A stretch of DNA of 64,000 nucleotides, taken from Pseudomonas putida. GTDB lineage: Bacteria; Pseudomonadota; Gammaproteobacteria; Pseudomonadales; Pseudomonadaceae. The DNA lies in assembly GCF_028682635.1 (NCBI RefSeq), contig NZ_JANHLK010000006.1, positions 270,282 to 334,281 on the forward strand, written 5' to 3'. The position numbers and the translations under genes were made by a program. The stretch's first letter is position 1. Every line of letters begins with the position of its first letter. The notes under the pieces are model-generated. The model ran no database searches and was not told the DNA's origin. It worked only from the letters and a program-made list of their open reading frames with translations. Below, piece by piece: positions 1-8,815 of this stretch.

Positions 1-744
1 GTCCACCAGGCTTGGGTGGTTCGGGTAGTTGAGCTTCAGGGTTTCGAGGCTGGTGGCAGCCAGTTCATCCAGGTGCAGGCGCTGGTAGGCCTCGGTCATC
101 ACCGCCAGGCCGTCGCCGACCGCAGGGGTTTCCTGGAAGTTTTCCACCACGTAGCGACCGCGGTTCGCGGCGGCGACGTAGGCCTGACGGGTCAGGTAAT
201 AGTCGGCCACGTGGATTTCGTAGGCGGCCAGCAGGTTGCGCAGGTAGATCATGCGCTGCTTGGCGTCCGGCGCATAACGGCTGTTGGGGAAACGGCTGGT
301 CAGCTGCGCGAACTCGTTGTAGGAGTCGCGAGCGGCACCCGGGTCACGCTTGGTCATGTCCAGCGGCAGGAAACGCGAGAGCAGGCCAACGTCCTGGTCA
401 AAAGACGTCAGGCCCTTGAGGTAGTAAGCGTAATCGACGTTCGGGTGCTGTGGGTGCAGGCGAATGAAGCGCTCGGCAGCGGCCTTGGCGGCTTCCGGTT
501 CGGCGTTCTTGTAGTTGGCGTAGATCAGCTCCAACTGGGCCTGATCGGCATAACGGCCGAACGGATAGCGCGATTCCAGAGCCTTCAGCTTGGCAGTGGC
601 GCTGGTGTAGCTATTATTGTCCAGATCGGCTTGAGCCTGTTGGTACAACTCGACTTCGCTCAGGTTTTCGTCTACGACTTCCTTCGAAGAGCAAGCAGCG
701 GTCAATGCGAGGATGGCGATCAGCAGCAGGTGTTTCACTTGCAT
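1..744 (-). CDS. bamD: BamD, outer membrane assembly lipoprotein (partial)
   Basis: BamD (ComL) is the essential lipoprotein partner of BamA in the machine that folds beta-barrel proteins into the outer membrane. The gene runs off the left edge, so only about the first 248 codons are visible and the C-terminus is missing. The start at 744 opens a lipoprotein signal peptide with a Leu-Thr-Ala-Ala-Cys lipobox (Cys18). The mature part is helical and TPR-like, with motifs such as [12 protein letters not shown] and [16 protein letters not shown] that are typical of BamD. It is divergent from rluD, as in other pseudomonads. Identification is from recognised sequence. Confidence 0.93.
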   Translation of the reverse strand, partial: MQVKHLLLIAILALTAACSSKEVVDENLSEVELYQQAQADLDNNSYTSATAKLKALESRYPFGRYADQAQLELIYANYKNAEPEAAKAAAERFIRLHPQHPNVDYAYYLKGLTSFDQDVGLLSRFLPLDMTKRDPGAARDSYNEFAQLTSRFPNSRYAPDAKQRMIYLRNLLAAYEIHVADYYLTRQAYVAAANRGRYVVENFQETPAVGDGLAVMTEAYQRLHLDELAATSLETLKLNYPNHPSLVD

Positions 745-895
745 GGCGGCTTGCGTCCCTATGACGGCCGCTGTCTTGGGCGAGGCCGTCCTGTTATGAT
801 GAGCGCCCCGTTGAATAGCCTCGGGGCAAAAGACGCCGTATTTAACCACAAGCGCGCAGCCGAAACCAAAGGCTGTGCCGACGCCTAGTCCGAGC

Positions 896-1858
896 ATGTC
901 CGATAAAATTGAACTTAGCGCAGAGGTGCCGTCCGAATTGGGCGGCCAACGCCTCGATCAAGTCGCCGCACAATTATTCGCTGAGCACTCGCGCTCGCGC
1001 CTTTCCGCCTGGATCAAAGACGGCCGCCTGACTGTGGATGGGGCGGTTGTCCGCCCGCGAGACATCGTTCACGGTGGCGCCATTCTTGAACTCACTGCCG
1101 AGCAGGAAGCTCAGGGCGAATGGGTCGCTCAAGACATCGCCCTGGACATCGTCTATGAAGACGACGACATCCTGGTGATCAACAAGCCTGCGGGCCTGGT
1201 GGTTCACCCGGCTGCTGGCCACGCTGATGGCACCTTGCTCAACGCCTTGCTGCACCACGTGCCGGACATCATCAATGTGCCTCGCGCCGGTATCGTGCAT
1301 CGCCTGGACAAGGACACCACCGGTCTGATGGTGGTGGCCAAGACCATTCAGGCGCAGACGCAGCTGGTTACACAGTTGCAGAGCCGCAGCGTCAGCCGGA
1401 TCTACGAGTGCATCGTGATCGGCGTGGTGACGGCTGGCGGCAAGATCAATGCGCCGATCGGTCGTCATGGCCAGCAACGCCAGCGCATGGCCGTGATGGA
1501 AGGTGGCAAGCAGGCCGTCAGCCATTACCGCGTGCTTGAGCGTTTCCGTTCCCACACCCACGTGCGGGTGAAGCTGGAAACCGGTCGTACACACCAGATT
1601 CGCGTGCACATGGCGCACATAAACTTCCCGTTGGTCGGAGACCCTGCCTACGGCGGTCGTTTCCGCATTCCGCCGGCCGCCAACCCGACCATGGTCGAGT
1701 CGCTGAAGAATTTCCCGCGTCAGGCGCTGCATGCGCGGTTCCTCGAGCTGGATCACCCAACCACCGGTGAGCGCATGAGCTGGGAATCGCCGTTGCCGGA
1801 AGATTTCGTCTGGTTGCTGACCCTGCTCAAGCAAGACCGCGAGGCGTTTGTCGGATGA
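896..1858 (+). CDS. rluD: 23S rRNA pseudouridine synthase RluD
   Basis: RluD makes pseudouridines in helix 69 of 23S rRNA (positions 1911, 1915 and 1917 in E. coli numbering). The protein has an N-terminal S4 RNA-binding domain (about residues 15-75) and an RluA-type catalytic domain with the HRLDKDTTG motif, the catalytic Asp being about residue 138. I chose ATG 896 ([11 protein letters not shown]), which gives the usual 320 residues; an upstream GTG at 875 would add seven low-complexity residues. Its stop overlaps the ATG of the next gene (ATGA at 1855), which suggests translational coupling with pgeF. Confidence 0.93.
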   Translation: MSDKIELSAEVPSELGGQRLDQVAAQLFAEHSRSRLSAWIKDGRLTVDGAVVRPRDIVHGGAILELTAEQEAQGEWVAQDIALDIVYEDDDILVINKPAGLVVHPAAGHADGTLLNALLHHVPDIINVPRAGIVHRLDKDTTGLMVVAKTIQAQTQLVTQLQSRSVSRIYECIVIGVVTAGGKINAPIGRHGQQRQRMAVMEGGKQAVSHYRVLERFRSHTHVRVKLETGRTHQIRVHMAHINFPLVGDPAYGGRFRIPPAANPTMVESLKNFPRQALHARFLELDHPTTGERMSWESPLPEDFVWLLTLLKQDREAFVG

Positions 1859-2580
1859 GTGACTGGCTGATTCCTGACTGGCCCGCGCCGGCCGGGGTCA
1901 AAGCCTGTGTCACCACCCGTGCGGGCGGCGTCAGCCTGGCGCCGTTCGACAGCCTCAATCTTGGTGATCACGTCGACGACAGCCCCGAAGCTGTCGCCGA
2001 AAATCGCCGGCGTCTGACTGATTGTTTTTCGATTCAACCGGCCTGGCTGCAGCAGGTCCACGGCGTTGTCGTGGCGCATGCCGATCCGAGCCGGGTGGAC
2101 ACTGCCGATGCCAGTTGGACCTCAACGCCGGGCATTGCCTGTGCGGCGATGACTGCGGACTGCCTGCCTGCGTTGTTTTGCGACCGTGCCGGTACGCGTG
2201 TCGCGGCGGCCCATGCCGGTTGGCGCGGGTTGGCGGCGGGGGTGCTGGAAGCGACCCTCGACAGACTGGACGTGCCACCTGCCGAGGTTTTGGTCTGGCT
2301 TGGCCCGGCCATTGGTCCGAAAGCCTTCGAAGTCGGCCCGGAAGTGCGGGCAACCTTCGTCGAGCAACTGCCCGAAGCTGCTCAAGCTTTTGCGCCGAGT
2401 CAAAACCCCGGCAAGTTCATGGCCGACATCTATACGCTGGCGCGCTTGCGCCTGGCAGCCCGTGGTGTAACCGCTGTCTACGGCGGCGGGTTCTGCACCG
2501 TCACCGATCCACGCTTCTTTTCCTATCGCCGTGCGCCTCGCACTGGTCGGTTTGCCTCCCTTATCTGGCTCGAACGCTAG
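1855..2580 (+). CDS. pgeF: YfiH/PgeF-family laccase-domain protein
   Basis: This 241-residue protein belongs to the YfiH (DUF152, multicopper-oxidase-like) family. Members have been described as polyphenol oxidases, as purine nucleoside phosphorylases and, in E. coli as PgeF, as a peptidoglycan editing factor. The metal-site motifs are visible: QQVHG near residue 63, TADCLPALFCD near 100 and AAHAGWRGLAAGV near 118. It overlaps rluD by four bases and so belongs to one transcription unit with it. The fold assignment is firm; the physiological substrate is not settled by sequence. Confidence 0.88.
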   Translation: MSDWLIPDWPAPAGVKACVTTRAGGVSLAPFDSLNLGDHVDDSPEAVAENRRRLTDCFSIQPAWLQQVHGVVVAHADPSRVDTADASWTSTPGIACAAMTADCLPALFCDRAGTRVAAAHAGWRGLAAGVLEATLDRLDVPPAEVLVWLGPAIGPKAFEVGPEVRATFVEQLPEAAQAFAPSQNPGKFMADIYTLARLRLAARGVTAVYGGGFCTVTDPRFFSYRRAPRTGRFASLIWLER

Positions 2581-2610
2581 ACTTGTCTGACCTGCATCAA
2601 CGTCTCGACG

Positions 2611-2640
2611 CTTGAAACTCCCAGAATCGACCGCATCTAT
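2611..2640 (+). promoter_or_regulatory. Sigma-32 heat-shock promoter of clpB
   Basis: A CTTGAAA element (2611-2617) is followed after 13 bases by CCGCATCTA (2631-2639). This fits the RpoH consensus CTTGAAA, 11-16 bases, CCCCATNT. It lies about 70 bases before the clpB start, matching the known heat-shock control of clpB. Confidence 0.75.
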
Positions 2641-2710
2641 TGTGGTATCTGGCAGGTTTCTTCATTCAGGATGTTTTATAGGTCCGGCCTGCTCAAAAGG
2701 AAGGTGACCC

Positions 2711-5275
2711 ATGCGTATAGACCGTTTAACCAGCAAATTGCAGTTAGCGTTGTCCGATGCCCAATCCCTGGCCGTCGGTCTCGATCATCCGGCCATTGAG
2801 CCGGCGCACTTGATGCAAGCCCTGCTCGAGCAACAGGGCGGCTCGATCAAGCCCCTGCTGATGCAGGTGGGCTTCGACGTCAACAGCCTGCGTAAAGAGC
2901 TGACCAAAGAGCTCGACCAGCTCCCGAAAATTCAGAATCCGACCGGCGACGTGAACATGTCGCAGGATCTGGCGCGCCTGCTCAACCAGGCCGATCGCCT
3001 GGCCCAGCAAAAGGGCGACCAGTTCATTTCCAGCGAACTGGTGCTGCTCGCCGCCATGGACGAGAACAGCAAGATCGGCAAGCTGTTGCTCGGCCAGGGC
3101 GTGAGCAAGAAAGCCCTGGAAAACGCGATCAACAACCTGCGTGGCGGTGAGGCAGTCAATGACGCTAACCACGAGGAAGCGCGCCAGGCCCTGGACAAAT
3201 ACACCGTCGACCTGACCAAGCGTGCCGAGGAGGGCAAGCTCGATCCGGTAATCGGCCGTGACGATGAAATTCGTCGCACTATCCAGGTGCTGCAACGCCG
3301 CACCAAGAACAACCCGGTGCTGATCGGTGAACCTGGCGTCGGTAAGACCGCCATCGCCGAAGGCCTGGCCCAGCGCATCATCAATGGCGAAGTGCCGGAC
3401 GGCCTCAAGGGCAAGCGCCTGCTGTCTCTGGACATGGGGGCATTGATTGCCGGTGCCAAGTATCGCGGTGAGTTCGAAGAACGCCTGAAATCCCTGCTCA
3501 ACGAGCTGTCGAAGCAGGAAGGGCAGATCATCCTGTTCATCGACGAACTGCACACCATGGTCGGCGCCGGTAAAGGCGAGGGCTCGATGGATGCGGGCAA
3601 CATGCTCAAGCCAGCCCTGGCGCGTGGCGAACTGCACTGCGTCGGTGCCACCACGCTCAACGAGTACCGTCAATACATAGAGAAGGACGCCGCCCTTGAG
3701 CGACGCTTCCAGAAAGTGCTGGTGGACGAGCCGAGCGAAGAAGACACCATCGCCATCCTGCGCGGCCTGAAAGAACGCTATGAGGTCCACCACAAGGTGG
3801 CGATCACCGACGGCGCGATCATTGCGGCGGCCAAGCTCAGCCATCGCTATATCACTGACCGGCAGTTGCCGGACAAGGCCATCGACCTGATCGACGAGGC
3901 CGCCAGCCGCATCCGCATGGAGATCGACTCCAAGCCGGAGGTGCTGGACCGCCTGGAACGACGTTTGATCCAGCTGAAGGTGGAATCCCAGGCGCTGAAG
4001 AAAGAAAGCGACGACGCAGCGAAGAAACGCCTGGAAAAACTCCAGGAAGAAATCGCCCGCCTCGAGCGTGAGTACTCGGACCTGGAAGAAATCTGGAACT
4101 CGGAAAAAGCCGAGGTTCAGGGTTCTGCGCAAATCCAGCAGAAGATCGAACAGTCCCGTCAGGAACTGGAAGCCGCTCGCCGCAAAGGCGACCTGAACCG
4201 CATGGCCGAGTTGCAGTACGGGGTGATCCCGGACCTGGAGCGCAGCCTGCAAATGGTCGACCAGCATGGAAAACCTGAAAACCAGTTGCTGCGCAGCAAG
4301 GTGACTGAAGAAGAGATCGCCGAAGTCGTGTCGAAGTGGACCGGTATTCCCGTGTCGAAAATGCTCGAAGGCGAGCGCGAAAAACTGATGAAGATGGAAA
4401 GCCTGTTGCACCAGCGTGTGATCGGCCAGGACGAAGCGGTGGTGGCCGTGTCCAACGCGGTGCGGCGTTCCCGCGCCGGGTTGTCCGACCCGAATCGCCC
4501 GAGCGGCTCGTTCATGTTCCTCGGCCCGACCGGTGTCGGTAAAACCGAGCTGTGCAAGGCGCTGGCTGAATTTCTCTTTGATACCGAAGAGGCGATGGTG
4601 CGGATCGACATGTCCGAGTTCATGGAGAAACATTCCGTGGCTCGCCTGATCGGTGCGCCACCAGGCTACGTCGGTTACGAGGAGGGCGGTTACCTGACCG
4701 AGGCGGTGCGTCGCAAGCCATACTCGGTGATCCTCATGGACGAAGTCGAGAAGGCGCACCCGGATGTGTTCAACATCCTGTTGCAGGTGCTGGAAGACGG
4801 TCGCTTGACCGACAGCCATGGCCGCACGGTGGACTTCAAGAACACCGTGATTGTCATGACCTCCAACCTGGGTTCGGTGCAGATCCAGGAACTGGTGGGT
4901 GATCGTGAGGCGCAGCGCGCGGCGGTGATGGATGCGATTTCCAGCCACTTCCGGCCGGAGTTCATCAACCGGGTCGACGAAGTGGTGATCTTCGAGCCTT
5001 TGGCGCGGGATCAGATTGCTGGCATCACCGAGATCCAGTTGGGTCGCCTGCGCAGTCGCCTGACCGAGCGGGAGCTGAAGCTTGAACTGAGCCCCGAGGC
5101 CATGGATAAGCTGATCGCGGTCGGCTACGACCCGGTGTACGGCGCACGGCCGCTCAAGAGGGCTATACAGCGCTGGATCGAGAACCCGCTGGCGCAGTTG
5201 ATCCTTTCCGGTCGATTCATGCCGGGTGACACCGCTCAGGGCGTGGTGGAAAACGACGAAATCGTCTTCGTCTGA
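2711..5275 (+). CDS. clpB: ATP-dependent disaggregase ClpB
   Basis: ClpB is the Hsp100 chaperone that, with DnaK, pulls polypeptides out of aggregates. The 854 residues are the usual length. In order: the Clp N-terminal domain (1-145), AAA1 with Walker A GEPGVGKT near residue 206 and Walker B LFIDELH, the long coiled-coil M-domain (about 400-525) that separates ClpB from ClpA, AAA2 with Walker A GPTGVGKT near 604, and the C-terminal D2-small domain. The start follows an AAGGAAGG ribosome site. Upstream is a sigma-32 promoter and downstream a strong terminator, so it is a single-gene heat-shock unit. Confidence 0.97.
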   Translation: MRIDRLTSKLQLALSDAQSLAVGLDHPAIEPAHLMQALLEQQGGSIKPLLMQVGFDVNSLRKELTKELDQLPKIQNPTGDVNMSQDLARLLNQADRLAQQKGDQFISSELVLLAAMDENSKIGKLLLGQGVSKKALENAINNLRGGEAVNDANHEEARQALDKYTVDLTKRAEEGKLDPVIGRDDEIRRTIQVLQRRTKNNPVLIGEPGVGKTAIAEGLAQRIINGEVPDGLKGKRLLSLDMGALIAGAKYRGEFEERLKSLLNELSKQEGQIILFIDELHTMVGAGKGEGSMDAGNMLKPALARGELHCVGATTLNEYRQYIEKDAALERRFQKVLVDEPSEEDTIAILRGLKERYEVHHKVAITDGAIIAAAKLSHRYITDRQLPDKAIDLIDEAASRIRMEIDSKPEVLDRLERRLIQLKVESQALKKESDDAAKKRLEKLQEEIARLEREYSDLEEIWNSEKAEVQGSAQIQQKIEQSRQELEAARRKGDLNRMAELQYGVIPDLERSLQMVDQHGKPENQLLRSKVTEEEIAEVVSKWTGIPVSKMLEGEREKLMKMESLLHQRVIGQDEAVVAVSNAVRRSRAGLSDPNRPSGSFMFLGPTGVGKTELCKALAEFLFDTEEAMVRIDMSEFMEKHSVARLIGAPPGYVGYEEGGYLTEAVRRKPYSVILMDEVEKAHPDVFNILLQVLEDGRLTDSHGRTVDFKNTVIVMTSNLGSVQIQELVGDREAQRAAVMDAISSHFRPEFINRVDEVVIFEPLARDQIAGITEIQLGRLRSRLTERELKLELSPEAMDKLIAVGYDPVYGARPLKRAIQRWIENPLAQLILSGRFMPGDTAQGVVENDEIVFV

Positions 5276-5296
5276 TCCGTAACCGCAGCAAAATCG

Positions 5297-5326
5297 AAAA
5301 GGCCTCGCACAACGAGGCCTTTTTTT
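5297..5326 (+). terminator. Rho-independent terminator after clpB
   Basis: GGCCTCG and CGAGGCC form a hairpin with a 5-base loop, followed by seven T residues. Confidence 0.9.
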
Positions 5327-5458
5327 CATTCAGGCTGTTGAACTCTAAGGAAAAGGCTTGTAAAGTGCGCCCCGCAGTAAGTCACCCGCCAGGGTTTCTG
5401 CTTCAGGCAGGAATCTAAAATAAGTTGCAAATCATTAACTTGAATGCAAATTAGGGGG

Positions 5459-5493
5459 TTGACAGAGGTGCTGAAGATTGTAGAATAGCGCGC
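5459..5493 (+). promoter_or_regulatory. Promoter of the Asn-Pro-Lys tRNA operon
   Basis: A perfect TTGACA (5459-5464) and TAGAAT (5481-5486) stand 16 bases apart, followed by a GC-rich discriminator (GCGCGCC). Such discriminators are typical of stringently controlled stable-RNA promoters. Transcription would start near 5493, about 80 bases before tRNA-Asn. Apart from this and the clpB terminator, I see nothing in 5276-5574. Confidence 0.75.
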
Positions 5494-5574
5494 CTCAGAC
5501 ACACGAACGCAGCGATGCGAACGGGTCGAAGAGAACGCAGTAAAGCTACAAAGTTGTAAATTGAAATGTGTAGT

Positions 5575-5650
5575 TCCGTGATAGCTCAGTCGGTAGAGCA
5601 AATGACTGTTAATCATTGGGTCCCAGGTTCGAGTCCTGGTCACGGAGCCA
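5575..5650 (+). tRNA. tRNA-Asn (GTT)
   Basis: A complete 76-base cloverleaf: acceptor TCCGTGA pairs with TCACGGA, the anticodon loop is CTGTTAA, the T arm contains GGTTCGAGTCC, and CCA is encoded. It is the first gene of a three-tRNA operon. Confidence 0.95.
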
Positions 5651-5659
5651 ATTTCAAGC

Positions 5660-5736
5660 CGGGGTATAGCGCAGTCCGGTAGCGCGCCTGCTTTGGGAGC
5701 AGGATGTCAGGAGTTCGAATCCCCTTACCCCGACCA
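5660..5736 (+). tRNA. tRNA-Pro (TGG), copy 1
   Basis: A 77-base tRNA: acceptor CGGGGTA pairs with TACCCCG, the anticodon stem CCTGC/GCAGG encloses loop TTTGGGA with anticodon TGG, and CCA is encoded. It sits nine bases after tRNA-Asn in the operon with its own promoter. Three more identical copies follow beyond the operon terminator. Confidence 0.95.
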
Positions 5737-5741
5737 TTTTT

Positions 5742-5817
5742 GGGTCGTTAGCTCAGTTGGTAGAGCAGTTGGCTTTTAACCAATTGGTCGTAGGTTCGAA
5801 TCCCACACGACCCACCA
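5742..5817 (+). tRNA. tRNA-Lys (TTT)
   Basis: A complete 76-base tRNA: acceptor GGGTCGT pairs with ACGACCC, the anticodon loop is CTTTTAA, and CCA is encoded. It is the last gene of the Asn-Pro-Lys operon. Confidence 0.95.
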
Positions 5818-5881
5818 TTTTTGAAACCAGTTAGCGCTGGAATCGAATCTTAAGATCAGAGGCCAAAAGCGCTGATCGAAG

Positions 5882-5912
5882 AAGGCGACTTTAGTTAGGT
5901 CGCCTTTTTTTT
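5882..5912 (+). terminator. Terminator of the tRNA operon
   Basis: GGCGAC (5884-5889) pairs with GTCGCC (5899-5904) and eight T residues follow. The T tract ends only two bases before the next tRNA-Pro. Only the right half of this hairpin recurs before the two later tRNA-Pro copies. Confidence 0.85.
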
Positions 5913-5914
5913 AC

Positions 5915-5991
5915 CGGGGTATAGCGCAGTCCGGTAGCGCGCCTGCTTTGGGAGCAGGATGTCAGGAGTTCGAATCCCCTTACCCCGACCA
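5915..5991 (+). tRNA. tRNA-Pro (TGG), copy 2
   Basis: Identical over 77 bases to copy 1, including the encoded CCA. It lies immediately after the operon terminator and I find no clear promoter of its own, so it may depend on read-through. It begins a tandem array with a 299-base period. Confidence 0.93.
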
Positions 5992-5996
5992 TATTA

Positions 5997-6031
5997 AAAA
6001 TCCTCGTGTCGAAAGATACGGGGATTTTTTT
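5997..6031 (+). terminator. Terminator after tRNA-Pro copy 2
   Basis: AAATCCTCGT pairs with the ACGGGGATTT arm around the loop GTCGAAAGAT, followed by a T run. The same hairpin follows copies 3 and 4 (near 6296-6330 and 6595-6630). Confidence 0.8.
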
Positions 6032-6067
6032 TGCCTGCGAAAATTTCCAGAACACTGCAAAACCAAT

Positions 6068-6155
6068 GTGGGAGCCAGCCTGCTGGCGATGGCGCCATGT
6101 CAGTCAACATCGATGGTGACTGATTCGACGCTATCGCCAGCAGGCTGGCTCCCAC
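6068..6155. repeat. REPIN (two inverted REP sequences)
   Basis: GTGGGAGCCAGCCTGCTGGC at the left faces its inverted copy ending in GGCTGGCTCCCAC. It is part of the first repeat unit of the tRNA-Pro array. Confidence 0.85.
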
Positions 6156-6213
6156 AGTTTTAAATCAGTGCAGCTTCAGCCGCGGCTCTTTGGTTAGGTC
6201 GCCTTTTTTTTAC

Positions 6214-6290
6214 CGGGGTATAGCGCAGTCCGGTAGCGCGCCTGCTTTGGGAGCAGGATGTCAGGAGTTCGAATCCCCTTACCCCGACCA
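6214..6290 (+). tRNA. tRNA-Pro (TGG), copy 3
   Basis: Identical to copies 1 and 2. It is preceded by a half-terminator (GGTTAGGTCGCC plus a T tract) that has lost its left arm, joined to sequence from the end of ndh. No own promoter is apparent. Confidence 0.93.
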
Positions 6291-6366
6291 TATTAAAAAT
6301 CCTCGTGTCGAAAGATACGGGGATTTTTTTTGCCTGCGAAAATTTCCAGAACACTGCAAAACCAAT

Positions 6367-6454
6367 GTGGGAGCCAGCCTGCTGGCGATGGCGCCATGTC
6401 AGTCAACATCGATGGTGACTGATTCGACGCTATCGCCAGCAGGCTGGCTCCCAC
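6367..6454. repeat. REPIN, second copy in the tRNA-Pro array
   Basis: Identical by eye to the REPIN at 6068-6155, exactly 299 bases downstream. Confidence 0.85.
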
Positions 6455-6512
6455 AGTTTTAAATCAGTGCAGCTTCAGCCGCGGCTCTTTGGTTAGGTCG
6501 CCTTTTTTTTAC

Positions 6513-6589
6513 CGGGGTATAGCGCAGTCCGGTAGCGCGCCTGCTTTGGGAGCAGGATGTCAGGAGTTCGAATCCCCTTACCCCGACCA
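6513..6589 (+). tRNA. tRNA-Pro (TGG), copy 4
   Basis: Identical to the other copies. It is the last unit of the array, followed by the usual hairpin terminator and by the convergent ndh gene. Confidence 0.93.
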
Positions 6590-6667
6590 TATTAAAAATC
6601 CTCGTGTCGAAAGATACGGGGATTTTTTTTTGCCTGCGAAAATTTCCAGAACACTGCAAAAACAAAT

Positions 6668-6694
6668 GTGGGAGCGAGCAAGCCCGCTCCCACA
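6668..6694. repeat. Single REP hairpin before the ndh 3' end
   Basis: GTGGGAGCG and CGCTCCCAC form a short palindrome at the place where the other two units carry the long REPIN. It is a different REP variant (GCGAGCAAGCCCGC core). Confidence 0.75.
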
Positions 6695-6703
6695 GGTTTT
6701 AAA

Positions 6704-8002
6704 TCAGTGCAGCTTCAGGCGCGGCTCGGTCCCGCGACCAATCTTGCTGCCCAGCATCAGCATCGCCGTGCGAAACGGCCCATACAGCGCCATCTGGTGC
6801 ATGCGATACAACGACACGTAGAACATCCGCGCCAGCCAGCCTTCCAGCATCACGCTACCGGTCAGGTTACCCATCAAGTTACCCACAGCCGAAAAACGCG
6901 ACAGCGAGATCAGCGACCCGTAGTCGGTGTACTTGTACTCCGGCAGCGCCTTGCCTTCGATGCGCAACTTCAGCGATTTGGCCAGCAACGACGCCTGCTG
7001 ATGCGCAGCCTGGGCGCGCGGCGGCACATTGCGATCGGAACCCGGTTGCGGGCAGGCCGCGCAGTCACCGAAGGCGAAGATGTTCTCGTCGCGGGTGGTT
7101 TGCAGGGTCGGCAGCACTTGCAGCTGATTGATGCGGTTGGTTTCCAGGCCATCGATGTCCTTGAGGAACCCCGGTGCACGGATCCCGGCGGCCCAGACTT
7201 TCAGGCTGGCGTTGATCACTTTGCCATCCGCGGTAATCAGGCTGTCGGCGGTCACTTCACTGACGGCCGCATTGGTCATGACGTTGACCCCGAGCTTTTC
7301 CAGGGTTTTATGCACAGGCCCGCCGATCCGCTCCGGCAGGGCCGGCAGCACTCGGGGGCCGGCTTCGATCAGGGTGATGTGCATGTTTTCCGGTTTGATC
7401 CGGTCCAGGCCGTAGGCCGCCAGTTCATGGGCGGCGTTGTGCAGCTCGGCGGCCAGTTCGACCCCGGTGGCACCGGCACCGACGATGGCGACGCTGATCT
7501 GCTCGACCCTGTCGGTCTGCCCTGCGTGTGCACGCAGGTAGTGGTTGAGCAACTGCTGATGGAAGCGCTCGGCCTGTTTGCGGGTATCCAGGAACAGGCA
7601 GTGTTGCGCCGCGCCCAGGGTGCCGAAATCGTTGGTGGTACTGCCGACGGAGATCACCAGCGAGTCGTAATGCACTTCCCGGGCCGGCACCAGTTCCAGA
7701 CCGGCTTCATCATAAGTGGCGGCCAGCTGGATTTTTTTATTGGCGCGATCAAGCCCGCTCATGCGCCCCAGCTGGAACTCGAAGTGGTTCCACTTGGCCT
7801 GGGCAACATAGTTGAGTTCGTCTTCGGAAGAGTTCAGTGACCCGGCCGCGACTTCGTGCAGCAGCGGTTTCCAGATATGGGTCAGGTTCGCGTCGACCAG
7901 CATCACACTGGCCGTGCCGCGTTTGCCCAGAGTCTTACCCAGACGGGTAGCCAACTCCAGACCGCCGGCGCCGCCGCCGACAATGACAATACGATGGGAC
8001 AT
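6704..8002 (-). CDS. ndh: Type II NADH dehydrogenase (NDH-2)
   Basis: NDH-2 is a peripheral membrane flavoprotein that passes electrons from NADH to quinone without pumping protons. The 432-residue protein opens with an FAD-binding GGGAGGLELA motif (residues 9-18) and has a second dinucleotide fold (AIVGAGATGVELAAEL, near 167) and the late FAD motif IFAFGDCA. The start at 8002 (MSHRIVIVGG) places the Rossmann glycine loop at the usual position. It is convergent with the tRNA-Pro array, whose repeats contain copies of its last codons. Confidence 0.93.
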   Translation of the reverse strand: MSHRIVIVGGGAGGLELATRLGKTLGKRGTASVMLVDANLTHIWKPLLHEVAAGSLNSSEDELNYVAQAKWNHFEFQLGRMSGLDRANKKIQLAATYDEAGLELVPAREVHYDSLVISVGSTTNDFGTLGAAQHCLFLDTRKQAERFHQQLLNHYLRAHAGQTDRVEQISVAIVGAGATGVELAAELHNAAHELAAYGLDRIKPENMHITLIEAGPRVLPALPERIGGPVHKTLEKLGVNVMTNAAVSEVTADSLITADGKVINASLKVWAAGIRAPGFLKDIDGLETNRINQLQVLPTLQTTRDENIFAFGDCAACPQPGSDRNVPPRAQAAHQQASLLAKSLKLRIEGKALPEYKYTDYGSLISLSRFSAVGNLMGNLTGSVMLEGWLARMFYVSLYRMHQMALYGPFRTAMLMLGSKIGRGTEPRLKLH

Positions 8003-8062
8003 GGGGATAACTCACAAGGCTAAAGGAAATCGGTGTGGTTACCCAAGCGAGCGCGAAGCAGC

Positions 8063-8236
8063 TCATAGCGTCAGGTAACTGATAAGTCGGCTCAGCAGGC
8101 CCAGACCAATGGTCACTGCCAATACCAGCACCAGGAGCATCCACGGCCGGAAAGGCCGGCGCTCGACTCGGTGTTGGGACAACTGCAGGTACTCTTCGAC
8201 ATGCTTTTGGTCGTCGGGGTTCAGGCGGCTGGTCAT
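8063..8236 (-). CDS. DUF3094 small membrane protein
   Basis: This 57-residue protein begins MTSRLNPDDQKHVEEYLQL and has one membrane segment (about residues 33-52, MLLVLVLAVTIGLGLL). I recognise it as the DUF3094 family, small inner-membrane proteins conserved in Pseudomonas with no known function. It lies just upstream of ndh on the same strand (60 bases) and could be cotranscribed with it. Confidence 0.8.
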   Translation of the reverse strand: MTSRLNPDDQKHVEEYLQLSQHRVERRPFRPWMLLVLVLAVTIGLGLLSRLISYLTL

Positions 8237-8287
8237 AAAGGCCTCGTCAGGTAGACGTTGCTGAAGGTGTAGAAGCTACAGGCTGAT

Positions 8288-8815
8288 TTAACGAACGTTG
8301 AACGGAGCATAGCCGCTGTCCGGAATGGGCTCGACGCTCACCCTGTCGTCCAGGCGAATGATGCCACTTTGTAACACCCGGGCGGTGATTCCGCCATGTC
8401 CGCGCACCGCCTGAAACGTCCCGGGGCCCAGGTTGGCTTGCAGGCGTGCGCAGGGCTGGCACCATCCGGTGGTTTCGAAAATCGCCTGGCCGATGCGGAA
8501 GCGCCGGCCCTTGAGGCTGAACAGATTGATCCCACTGATAACGAGATTGCGCCGCAAATCTTCAGGCTTGACCGGCTGATCGTCCGGGCGGCCCATCAGC
8601 GAACTGATCACCGCCAGGTGTTCCCACTGGATCAGCGTCACTTGCCGTGCATTGCGGATGCCGGGTCGGGCGCGATCGCCTGTCAGGCCCGCCTCCAGTC
8701 GAGCCTCCACGGCATCCAGTTCGATCATCGGCGCGTGACGTTCCGGGCGCACGCCTATCCAGCGTACGCGGCCGGTTTGCGGGACTTCGGCAATCAGTTC
8801 CTGCAATGGGCTCAC
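8288..8815 (-). CDS. MOSC-domain protein
   Basis: MOSC domains occur in molybdenum-cofactor sulfurases and in YiiM/mARC-type proteins and bind sulfur through a conserved Cys. The 175 residues cover one domain; the motif ETTGWCQPCARLQ (near 130) carries the characteristic cysteine, and GIRNARQVTLIQWEHL is typical of the family. Its ATG overlaps the stop of the DUF1780 gene upstream (8812-8815), so the two are probably translated together. The substrate is unknown. Confidence 0.8.
   Translation of the reverse strand: MSPLQELIAEVPQTGRVRWIGVRPERHAPMIELDAVEARLEAGLTGDRARPGIRNARQVTLIQWEHLAVISSLMGRPDDQPVKPEDLRRNLVISGINLFSLKGRRFRIGQAIFETTGWCQPCARLQANLGPGTFQAVRGHGGITARVLQSGIIRLDDRVSVEPIPDSGYAPFNVR

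Larger units (their letters stand above)
5890..6703 (+). repeat. Tandem array: tRNA-Pro + terminator + REPIN + copied ndh 3' end
   Basis: The segment starting at 5915 is repeated at 6214 and 6513, a period of 299 bases with no difference that I can see between the first two units. Each unit holds a tRNA-Pro gene, its terminator, an 88-base REPIN, about 30 bases matching the 3' end of ndh (up to the sense of E-P-R-L-K-L-H-stop on the minus strand), and the right half of the upstream terminator. The last unit has a short REP hairpin instead of the long REPIN and runs into the true ndh end at 6704. This is a tandem duplication with one breakpoint in the terminator (near 5890) and the other inside ndh. 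Confidence 0.85.

Noticed and set aside
2744..5329. 861-codon minus-strand frame over clpB
   Set aside because: It is antisense to a certain clpB gene with GC-rich codon bias; such long shadows are expected.
6190..6462. Open frame MVRSPFFYRGIAQSGSAP across the tRNA-Pro array
   Set aside because: The frame translates tRNA and REPIN sequence; it repeats at 299 bases because the DNA repeats.
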